Assembly (NCBI GenBank): GCA_964423405.1 | Contig: CAYREY010000003.1 | Location: 91,404 to 155,403, forward strand | Length of the DNA: 64,000 nucleotides | Origin: Bog-950 sp964423405 | GTDB lineage: Bacteria > Bacteroidota > Bacteroidia > Chitinophagales > LD1 | Direction of reading: 5' to 3' | Shown here: piece by piece, positions 53,353 to 60,670 of the stretch | Position numbering within the stretch: position 1 is the stretch's first letter | Layout: every line of letters begins with the position of its first letter | Notes under the pieces: model-generated | The model's database searches: none | What the model was told of the DNA's origin: nothing | Seen by the model: the letters and a program-made list of their open reading frames with translations, nothing else | Translations under genes and position numbers: made by a program

Positions 53353-55080
53353 ATGATAGTAGCTGAAATACTGAAAAAACTGCCGGAAACATGTACATGG
53401 ATGGTGCTGTTCAACCTATCAAAAATAAAAACATTTGCCGATGATGAGACCATCAAAAGAATGTATTTTTTGAACTCAAATGTACAGCTAAATGAGTTTA
53501 CTCATGTTGTACTTACCAGCCAGGGCAGGTACGTAGCACCGGTTAACGGTAACTACCTTGTACATGGCGAAGAACTGGTTACATACGATTATACTGATAC
53601 GGACACACTTGCCAAACGTTACAACCACCTGTTGGCCGAGTTTAATGTAAATAATGCCGACAGCCTTGCTGTAGCAGTTGACAATGAATACGGTGATGTA
53701 TGTCTGTACATAGAAATTGATAATGCACTGGCAACTGCAAAAAGTGTGTTTAAAACCCCACCATCTAAATTGCATTACGACCTGCTGAATGCAGTTGGTG
53801 TAACGTATAAAGGCGGGCTACAAAGCAATGCAGGTTTTGTAGCCAGTTATCAAAATTCGCTGCCACTACATATCCAGTCGGCAATTTTTGCCGATTTTTC
53901 CCGAACCGACAATTGCAATTACTTCTTTTTTAAGCACGGCAATATCGATCAGTTTCTGGCTATGGGGTTGGGAATGGCCGCCAATAGCCGGCTCGAAAAA
54001 AGCCTGCTTGGAATCCGTAAACAACTGGAAAGTGTGGCAACCCAGGCACTTAACGAAAAACTGGCCATGAGCTGGCTACCACCTGAGGGCGGGCAAACTT
54101 TTCCTTTTGGCGACCAGGTGCCGCTTGGCTTTGTAAACCTGGCGCTTAAAAACTACAACGAAAAAAATGTTCAACCACTTGTAGAAAAGTGCCTGAACGA
54201 TAATAAACTCCGCGGACTTTGGGCGTTTGAAACCAACGATCTGGAAACAGCTACCGATTCATCGCTGGTGCTGCAAAGTATGGATGACAAAAAAGCGGCA
54301 GAACTCATTCATAAGTTTTATGATGGTGCCGGAGGGTATGTGCCACAATTATGGTCGCTTACGCCGCAAACCGGCGAAATGCCCTACGTGCCCGAAAAAC
54401 GCCACTGGTGCCAGGCCGACTTTGGCAGCACCTGCCTTACCTATGCCAGCAGGCGTAAACTGGGTTTTGAAACAAATACCGATACTGAAAAATACTTGCT
54501 GGATGGGTTTGAAACTCGTAGCGGACTATATTACGCCAATCCATTTTTTATAGATTGGATATATGCGCAGGCACTAAACTACATATCCAATGCCAACGAG
54601 GCCAGACTAAAACTTCAAAAAGAAATACTTACTGCGTTACAAGACGGGTACCATGTAAATAATTTCGATATAGTTTTATCCACCAGTTATGCCTGCCTGG
54701 CATTGAAAGAAACCGGCTACAACGGCCGCGCCATTAAAGCCATGCAGATTTTTATAATGAATAATTTTGAAAAGGCATGCAATGGCAGAAACATTCCGTT
54801 TTACTCTTCACTAATTTCAACTACTGCCGTAAACGGCAGGCAGGTACATGTAAATGGGTACACGCTTGCGCTCTCTTTTCACGAAGATACGTATAACATG
54901 CTGCTGCTATCAGCAGCAGCTATGGCCCTAAGCATACAAACAACAGATGATGATGCCGGTAACATGGAACAATATATTGCCTCTACTCCTCATGCCAGAT
55001 ACACCTGTGCAAATCACCAGGATTATGTAGAGCAGTTTGCACTGGTACCTTACATGAAAAGTAACCTGCCCGAAAAATAA
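53353..55080 (+). CDS. unrecognised protein, possible alpha/alpha-toroid (terpenoid-cyclase-like) fold
   Basis: A 575-residue soluble protein with no signal peptide or membrane segment, which I do not recognise. The C-terminal 350 residues are a series of helix pairs with an acid-rich segment ETNDLETATDSSLVLQSM (293-310), a HWCQADFGSTCLTYA stretch (351-365), a GGYVPQLW loop and another ISNxNEA... helix. This weakly recalls alpha/alpha toroids of squalene-hopene cyclase or prenyltransferase-beta type, but no DxDD motif or QW repeat is present, so class II cyclase activity is not supported. It is the first gene of the cluster and ends 3 bp before a UbiA-type prenyltransferase, so an isoprenoid-related role is possible. 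Confidence 0.75.
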   Translation: MIVAEILKKLPETCTWMVLFNLSKIKTFADDETIKRMYFLNSNVQLNEFTHVVLTSQGRYVAPVNGNYLVHGEELVTYDYTDTDTLAKRYNHLLAEFNVNNADSLAVAVDNEYGDVCLYIEIDNALATAKSVFKTPPSKLHYDLLNAVGVTYKGGLQSNAGFVASYQNSLPLHIQSAIFADFSRTDNCNYFFFKHGNIDQFLAMGLGMAANSRLEKSLLGIRKQLESVATQALNEKLAMSWLPPEGGQTFPFGDQVPLGFVNLALKNYNEKNVQPLVEKCLNDNKLRGLWAFETNDLETATDSSLVLQSMDDKKAAELIHKFYDGAGGYVPQLWSLTPQTGEMPYVPEKRHWCQADFGSTCLTYASRRKLGFETNTDTEKYLLDGFETRSGLYYANPFFIDWIYAQALNYISNANEARLKLQKEILTALQDGYHVNNFDIVLSTSYACLALKETGYNGRAIKAMQIFIMNNFEKACNGRNIPFYSSLISTTAVNGRQVHVNGYTLALSFHEDTYNMLLLSAAAMALSIQTTDDDAGNMEQYIASTPHARYTCANHQDYVEQFALVPYMKSNLPEK

Positions 55081-55083
55081 GCT

Positions 55084-56004
55084 ATGAATTACCAGGCGGT
55101 TTTTTCGGTATTGCTGGCGGCACGTATGTGGAAGAACCTTCCACTATTATACCTGTTTTTGGCAGGCTTTGCCATTAACTACAATGGCCTGCACCTCGAT
55201 GACCTTTGCCTGTCGCTATGGGCTATTGTGTTTGCCTCAGTATTTATGACCCATCTTAATATTATAACCGATAAAGAGCTGGATGCAAAATCTAAACCAG
55301 ACCTGTACAAACTATTATCGCAGGATAGCCGGGTTACAACAGCAGCACTTATTATAGAGTTTGTTTTGTGCCTGGCAGGTATAGTAACCTTGTTTATCAA
55401 ATCATCATTCTACCCTGCTGTTTGCATATCTTTATTTACAACAGTGGCTATTCTTTACTCGTATAATTTTTTCACTCCCAAATATGCTGCGCAAAAACGA
55501 TTGAAGCTCTACTGGTGGGGGCATTTGGGGGTAATGCTTACAGGATATGTATCATTATGGCTGGGCGGTTATTTTTGTGCCATTGGCAATGCAACAGTAT
55601 TAGATAGCCTTACGCTTTGGTGGGTAGTTATATTCACTCTTGTATCGCTTTCAGAGTATTCGCTTTTTTTACTCGAAAGCAGTATAGATGTAAAAGAAGA
55701 ACAGGCCATGCAGCTTAAAACTACTGTTGCTTTATTAGGAAGTCGTAATACAGCTATAGTAGCAATACTACTTTGTGCCAGTTCATTGGCAGGTTTTGTA
55801 TGGGTTGCACAGGTGTCGCCTATAAACAAACAATTACTTTACATCGCCTTTTTGCCGGGTATAATACTACGCCTTGTTACAGAGATGATAATTCTCCTGT
55901 TAAGGGCGGGCAAAATGAATTACCTTTGGAAACTGAAAGCACCTGATATTATTTTTAACAGCACCAGGCTTTATACGCTTATTTCTATATTGCTATTAAA
56001 ATAA
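55084..56004 (+). CDS. UbiA-superfamily prenyltransferase
   Basis: A 306-residue membrane protein with eight to nine helices. The first UbiA motif N-x3-D-x3-D is present at Asn59, Asp63 and Asp67 (NIITDKELD). The second motif is altered: Glu198-x3-Asp202-x3-Glu206 (ESSIDVKEE) where the usual enzyme has Asp at outer positions. A YSYNFFTPK segment in helix 4-5 matches the YSxxxxxxK signature. UbiA enzymes attach a prenyl chain to an aromatic or other acceptor using Mg-bound diphosphate; the Asp-to-Glu changes may alter metal binding or specificity. The gene starts 3 bp after the toroid-like gene stop, so the two are coupled. Confidence 0.85.
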   Translation: MNYQAVFSVLLAARMWKNLPLLYLFLAGFAINYNGLHLDDLCLSLWAIVFASVFMTHLNIITDKELDAKSKPDLYKLLSQDSRVTTAALIIEFVLCLAGIVTLFIKSSFYPAVCISLFTTVAILYSYNFFTPKYAAQKRLKLYWWGHLGVMLTGYVSLWLGGYFCAIGNATVLDSLTLWWVVIFTLVSLSEYSLFLLESSIDVKEEQAMQLKTTVALLGSRNTAIVAILLCASSLAGFVWVAQVSPINKQLLYIAFLPGIILRLVTEMIILLLRAGKMNYLWKLKAPDIIFNSTRLYTLISILLLK

Positions 56005-56013
56005 AGTGAAATT

Positions 56014-56733
56014 ATGAGTACCGTGATGACCTCAACTACCATGGCTGCCAAACCGGTTATAAAATCGGGAAAAGAGCTGGCCGATTTTTTTATTACCAAT
56101 TTAATTGCAGAACACCCGTTTTTTAAAAGACCCGACAACCGCCACCTGGGCTACATTAGTGTAATAATGGAAAACGGCCGCGAGCTGGATATAACGGGCT
56201 TTCTGGCCAGGCTTATATCTATTGCCGATAACATAGAAGTACGCTGCAAACTGGTACCACAGTTATATGATGAGCTGGGCTGTGGCAATAGCCAGAACAT
56301 ACACATTAAACTAATAGGCCGCTACCTGAACGCAGTTAAGCCCTATAGCAAGGTACATCCCGACGACTTACAAAAACTGGAAAACGCTTACGTAAAACTC
56401 GGCCTTACCTACCGCCGGCTTTTTAAAGAAAGTAGCTATTACGAAGCACTGGGGGTAGCAGTAGCTAACGAGCTGGTAGTTCAACCCATATTCGAATACC
56501 TGAAAGATGTAACGCTAAACAGCAGCCATCCGCTCAATGCCGATGACTTACTCTGGATAACATCGCACAATGAGTTGGAAGAAGGGCATGTAGAAGACTC
56601 TTTCGAACTGGCCGCACTTATTCCTAACAACGAATCAAGCCTTAACAGCGCAATGGATGCTGCCTATGAATTGTATGCGGGCATCTGGAACTTTTTCGAT
56701 ACGGTGAATGAAATTCGTTTAATGCAAGAGTAA
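56014..56733 (+). CDS. heme-oxygenase-like diiron (HDO) enzyme
   Basis: A 239-residue helical protein of the iron-containing redox enzyme (heme-oxygenase-like) family. Candidate ligands follow the HDO pattern: Glu87 and His97 (ELGCGNSQNIH), Glu153 (VAVANELVV), and His185, Glu189 and His192 in SHNELEEGHVEDSF, the H-x3-[DE]-x2-H motif. The spacing resembles that of N-oxygenating members such as SznF's central domain. HDOs carry out N-oxygenation, C-C cleavage or desaturation of amino acids and fatty acids. No cupin or flavin domain is fused. The enzyme lies upstream of the acyl ligase and carrier, so it may act on a free or carrier-linked substrate; which reaction occurs is unknown. Confidence 0.85.
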   Translation: MSTVMTSTTMAAKPVIKSGKELADFFITNLIAEHPFFKRPDNRHLGYISVIMENGRELDITGFLARLISIADNIEVRCKLVPQLYDELGCGNSQNIHIKLIGRYLNAVKPYSKVHPDDLQKLENAYVKLGLTYRRLFKESSYYEALGVAVANELVVQPIFEYLKDVTLNSSHPLNADDLLWITSHNELEEGHVEDSFELAALIPNNESSLNSAMDAAYELYAGIWNFFDTVNEIRLMQE

Positions 56734-56741
56734 CCTTTGCA

Positions 56742-58469
56742 ATGAAAGTTACCGATATACTATTTATACAGGCAGAGAAAAATGCAGATAAACCTGCATT
56801 TGGCTACAAAGCCAATGGCCAGTGGCACACTCTATCCTTTTCGCAATATAAAACCCAATCGCTAGCGCTTGCCGCTTCACTCAAAGCGCTGGGGGTAGGC
56901 CCGGGCACAAAAATTGCCTCCGTTACCTTTAACCGCCCCGAATGGAACATACTGGATATGGCCATATTGCTGGCAGGCGGGGTGCACGTATCACTTTATC
57001 CTAATTTTAACTACACCGATTACCAGCACTCGCTCGATTACACCGATGCCGCATATGTATTTGCCACCGGCAAACTGGCACTGCAACAAGTAAGCAGCAT
57101 TCAAAAAGAAAACAGCAGGATAAAAGAGGTCTTCTCGCTGGATAACATAAACGGTTATCGTTCTATACAACAACTGATTGAAGCGGGTAGGCAATTGCCC
57201 ATCATATCAGAAACCCGTGCTACCGAAAACGATATAGCTGCCATCTACCTTACATCGGGCTCTACCGGAAAAAGTAAAGGCGCCCTGGTTACACACCGGG
57301 CTATAATGAATACGGTTACTGCGCTTAAAGATATATACGATATTAAAAGTGACGACAAAGCCATAAGCTATGCTCCTCTTTGTGTTAGTTCAGAACGCTC
57401 GCTCAACTATTTTTATCAGTTAAACGGTATATGCACCTACTATGCAGAGAATATGTTAAGCATAGTGCAAAACATGCAGGAGATTAAACCTACTATTTTT
57501 CTGGGCTCACCACTCCTGCTAGAAAAAATACGCATAGGCACTATCGAAAAAGCAGGCACCCTTACCGGCTTCAGCAAACTTATTTTTAATGCCGCGCTTA
57601 ATGCAGCAAACAGCTATCACCCCAATAAAAACCTCAGCATAAACCCTCTTTATCATTTGTACAACCGGTTTGTTTATTCACGCATTCGCGATGTGATGGG
57701 CGGCAAAGTGCGGTTTATTATGGCAGGTGGCGCAGCCATACCGGTAGATGTTATGAAGTTTTTCTGGCAGGCAGGCATACCCGTTTACGAGGGTTATGGC
57801 ATGACAGAGTGCCACATCATATCTGTAAACTCAGATAACCGCGGTATTAAATTCGGTACTGTAGGCCCGCTGTTTAAAGATGTGGAGATTGTACTAAGCA
57901 ACGAAGGTGAGATATTATGCCGCAGCCCGTATTTGTTTTCGGGCTATTACAAGCAGGCACCCAATGCACCGGATGTATTCGACCGGTTTGGTTTTTTCAA
58001 AACAGGCGATAAAGGAGAATGGATAGATAATAAATACCTGAAAGTTACAGGGCGGCTAAAAGATATTTTCAAAACCCGCTCAGGCAAATATGTAGCTCCT
58101 GAAATGATTGAAAAAGCACTCGGCAACTCGCCTTACATACACCAGTGTATAATTACCGGTGCCAATCAATCACATATAACAGCTTTAATAGTACCTGCAC
58201 TGGTATATGCCCGGCAGGTATTGTTTAACGAACAGGAGAACACCTTAACCGATGAAGTGCTTTTAAAAAGCACTAAACTGACTGAAGTGATACAAAAAGC
58301 CATAGACGACTTTAACATTGATTACACCGAAGCTGAACAGATAAAAAACTGGCATGTTATTGCAACCCCGTTTAGTATAGAAAACGGTCAGCTAACACCC
58401 AGCATGAAACTTAAAAGGCAGGTAATTGAAAGTGAATATGCCAGCCTTATAACAGGCAGCGCTGCTTAA
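56742..58469 (+). CDS. acyl-AMP ligase (ANL superfamily)
   Basis: A 575-residue adenylating enzyme with the ANL motifs: A3 LTSGSTGKSKG (170-180), A5 YGMTE (352-356), A7 TGDKG (421-425), A8 GRLKDIFKTRSGKYV (437-451) and the catalytic Lys in the C-terminal SMKLKRQ segment. No transmembrane or carrier domain is fused. Similar proteins are long-chain fatty-acid CoA ligases; here the following gene is a stand-alone carrier protein with a 9-bp gap, so transfer of an acyl group from AMP to the carrier's phosphopantetheine is the likely role. The acyl substrate is not predictable from sequence. Confidence 0.92.
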   Translation: MKVTDILFIQAEKNADKPAFGYKANGQWHTLSFSQYKTQSLALAASLKALGVGPGTKIASVTFNRPEWNILDMAILLAGGVHVSLYPNFNYTDYQHSLDYTDAAYVFATGKLALQQVSSIQKENSRIKEVFSLDNINGYRSIQQLIEAGRQLPIISETRATENDIAAIYLTSGSTGKSKGALVTHRAIMNTVTALKDIYDIKSDDKAISYAPLCVSSERSLNYFYQLNGICTYYAENMLSIVQNMQEIKPTIFLGSPLLLEKIRIGTIEKAGTLTGFSKLIFNAALNAANSYHPNKNLSINPLYHLYNRFVYSRIRDVMGGKVRFIMAGGAAIPVDVMKFFWQAGIPVYEGYGMTECHIISVNSDNRGIKFGTVGPLFKDVEIVLSNEGEILCRSPYLFSGYYKQAPNAPDVFDRFGFFKTGDKGEWIDNKYLKVTGRLKDIFKTRSGKYVAPEMIEKALGNSPYIHQCIITGANQSHITALIVPALVYARQVLFNEQENTLTDEVLLKSTKLTEVIQKAIDDFNIDYTEAEQIKNWHVIATPFSIENGQLTPSMKLKRQVIESEYASLITGSAA

Positions 58470-58478
58470 TGTAACCAG

Positions 58479-58697
58479 ATGGAGAAACTGATAACTGCAA
58501 TACGCGAAGAATTTAATGAGCTAAATACAGCAACGCTAACCCCTGATACAGAACTGCGTGAGTTGCTTGGATGGAGCTCGCTAAACCTGGTAATTCTGCG
58601 CGCTAAAATACTAACAGAATTCGGTGTCAAATTATCTGATCAGCAGATAAAAAGCTGCACCACCATTAAAGATTTATACACCCTGATAGCCGGCTAA
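58479..58697 (+). CDS. free-standing acyl carrier protein
   Basis: A 72-residue acidic four-helix carrier. Ser34 in LGWSSLNLV is the expected phosphopantetheine site; the residue before it is Ser33 instead of the usual Asp of DSL, and the residue after the Leu is Asn. The helix III-IV region (KLSDQQIKSCTTIKDLYTLI) is of carrier-protein type. It is not the housekeeping AcpP, because it differs from the DSLD consensus and lies inside a pathway operon. It presumably receives an acyl group from the ligase and presents it to the GNAT acyltransferase that follows. Confidence 0.88.
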   Translation: MEKLITAIREEFNELNTATLTPDTELRELLGWSSLNLVILRAKILTEFGVKLSDQQIKSCTTIKDLYTLIAG

Positions 58698-58707
58698 TAA
58701 CCACAAC

Positions 58708-59346
58708 ATGAAGTTACATACTTCACAATTTACATTCGAAACTGTAACCAACAACAACCTTCATATGTTGTTGCAGTTTCGCAATTCACCTGCGTTGCGT
58801 AGCTACATGGTACATAAAGATGAAATTACAGAGGAGCAACAGCAGAAATGGTTTGCTGGTTTAAACCATGAACTTAATTTTTATTTCCTGGTTAAATGGC
58901 AGGGAAATTACGTTGGTTATACATTGCTTAAAAACATAAACTTCGAAAACAAAACCGGCGAACCGGGCACTTTTCTTATTCATGAAGAGCTACATGAATC
59001 ATCAATGGCAGCACTGTTTATGCTAACCTTTCTCGACATATGCTACTACTTTTTTGAAATAGAATACTTTTTCGGCAACGTACTAAATACCAACAACAGA
59101 GCACTTGCCAATTACCGCATTTTCAACCCCGATTTCATATCGACCCTACCCAACGGCGAACTACAGCTAAAGGCATCGGCTGGTTTTAGTTATCCAAAAG
59201 CAACCGAAAAAATACGTAAAGCACTTAGTACACTATACGGTTATTCGTTTACACTTAAGATATACAAGGATATTGCAACAGACCCACCAGGATTATTAAA
59301 ACGTTCTGATATTTTTACAAGCAGATACATATACACCCAAGCGTAA
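58708..59346 (+). CDS. GNAT-family N-acyltransferase
   Basis: A 212-residue GNAT-fold protein: FETVTNNNLHMLLQFRNSPALR at the start, FYFLVKWQGNYVGYTLLKNINFENKTGEPGTFL (strands 4-5, read in parts), and a C-terminal NVLNTNNRALANYRIF, where the Asn-x-x-x-x-x-x-x-x-Tyr segment is usual for acetyl-CoA/acyl-donor binding. The acceptor is unknown. It follows the carrier protein by 10 bp. It could transfer an acyl group from the carrier to an amine, or acetylate an intermediate. Signature of the pyrophosphate-binding loop (Q/RxxGxG/A) is only weakly visible, so donor choice is open. Confidence 0.78.
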   Translation: MKLHTSQFTFETVTNNNLHMLLQFRNSPALRSYMVHKDEITEEQQQKWFAGLNHELNFYFLVKWQGNYVGYTLLKNINFENKTGEPGTFLIHEELHESSMAALFMLTFLDICYYFFEIEYFFGNVLNTNNRALANYRIFNPDFISTLPNGELQLKASAGFSYPKATEKIRKALSTLYGYSFTLKIYKDIATDPPGLLKRSDIFTSRYIYTQA

Positions 59347-59353
59347 CTACATT

Positions 59354-60670
59354 ATGAAAATTACACTCTCATTTGCCCTACTGCTGTGCCTGCTATCTGT
59401 AGGCTGTAACAACACCGGCAAAAGTAAATACACCGATCCGCTGGTTGTACAAAAGCTGAACAATGCCTTAACCGAAACCGTAGTACTGGATGCGTTTAAG
59501 CCACCGGTAGCAGCCCGCATATATGCGTATGCAAATATTGCAGGTTATGAGTGCCTCCGGTATTGCGACACGTCCTACCATACATTGCAAAGACAACTGG
59601 CAGGGTTTGATAGCCTGCCAGTACCTGAAAACACCGCTAACTTTAATATGGAGGTGGCAGCTATTATTGCTTTTACACAAACTGCTGCCGACATGACCTA
59701 CCGCGATTACAAAATGCTGGAGATACGAGATAAACTATTGGCAGAGTATATGCAACACCTAAACGAAGAGGAGTATGAGCGTAGCATTCAGTTTGGCGAA
59801 AAGGTTGCAGCCAGAGCTATCACTTACCTTCGTAAAGATGGCTACGGACTAACCCGTACGCTGGAAAAATATATGGTAAAAACCGCAGAAGATAAATGGC
59901 AGCCAACCCCACCAAAATATACCGAGCCCTGTGAGCCGTATTGGTACCAGATAAAAACGTTTTCATTCGATAGTATATCGCAGTTTGTAGCCGGCAAACC
60001 GGTGCCATTCAGTACAGATAAATCGTCTGATTTTTACAAAATAAATGAACAACTACATCAGTTAACCACCAGCCTGACTGCCGAACAAAAAGCTATTGGT
60101 AGTTATTGGGATGACAACCCTGCACCGCTGGTACTGGAAGGCCACCTGATGGAAACCTATAAGCAGATTAGCCCGGGCGGGCATTGGGTAAGCATTGCCA
60201 GTGTTGTATGCAAAAACGAAAAAACATCTATCCTGCAAACATCTGCTATTACAACTATGGTGACAATAGCGGTGGCGGATGGATTTAAAAGCTGTTGGTA
60301 CACAAAATTTTTATACGAAACAGTACGCCCGGTTACCTATATCAATAAATATATCGACCCGGCCTGGCAGCCGCTTATAGAGACACCCATGTTTCCGGAA
60401 TATACCAGCGCCCACTCCACCATATCCTCGGCTGCTGCAACCGTGTTGGAACATTACTTTGGCAATAACTATAAGTTTACCGATTCTACCGAAGTGCCCT
60501 ACAACAAAGGTGTACGCAGTTTTACTTCGTTCCGTGCTGCTGCCAATGAAGTATCTGTAAGCCGGGTATATGGCGGCATTCACTATCCGTTTTCGTGCGA
60601 TAGCGGTATAGCCAAAGGACACGACATAGGCATAAACCTAATTAACCGGTTAACTACTTCGCCACGTTAG
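59354..60670 (+). CDS. vanadium-haloperoxidase-like PAP2 lipoprotein
   Basis: A 438-residue exported lipoprotein (lipobox LSVGC, Cys18) of the vanadium-dependent haloperoxidase/PAP2 family. The vanadate/phosphate-binding motifs are present: K-x6-RP at Lys318-Arg325-Pro326, a PSxH-like TSAH with His354, and SR-x5-H at Ser403-Arg404-His410. The family includes both haloperoxidases and acid phosphatases; the residues that distinguish them cannot be settled by eye. Because it is outside the cytoplasm while the other right-arm proteins appear cytoplasmic or membrane-bound, it may act last, on an exported product. The stop overlaps the end of the convergent FG-GAP gene by 17 bp. Confidence 0.87.
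   Translation: MKITLSFALLLCLLSVGCNNTGKSKYTDPLVVQKLNNALTETVVLDAFKPPVAARIYAYANIAGYECLRYCDTSYHTLQRQLAGFDSLPVPENTANFNMEVAAIIAFTQTAADMTYRDYKMLEIRDKLLAEYMQHLNEEEYERSIQFGEKVAARAITYLRKDGYGLTRTLEKYMVKTAEDKWQPTPPKYTEPCEPYWYQIKTFSFDSISQFVAGKPVPFSTDKSSDFYKINEQLHQLTTSLTAEQKAIGSYWDDNPAPLVLEGHLMETYKQISPGGHWVSIASVVCKNEKTSILQTSAITTMVTIAVADGFKSCWYTKFLYETVRPVTYINKYIDPAWQPLIETPMFPEYTSAHSTISSAAATVLEHYFGNNYKFTDSTEVPYNKGVRSFTSFRAAANEVSVSRVYGGIHYPFSCDSGIAKGHDIGINLINRLTTSPR

Noticed and set aside
53353..55080. Squalene-hopene or other class II terpene cyclase
   Set aside because: No DxDD acid motif and no QW repeats are seen; only a weak toroid-like impression remains.
56014..56733. SznF-like N-nitrosation enzyme
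   Set aside because: Only the diiron helical domain is present; the cupin domain that performs N-nitrosation in SznF is absent.
53353..60670. Flexirubin or dialkylresorcinol-type cluster
   Set aside because: There is no ketosynthase, DarA/DarB-like protein or ammonia-lyase, which those clusters require.
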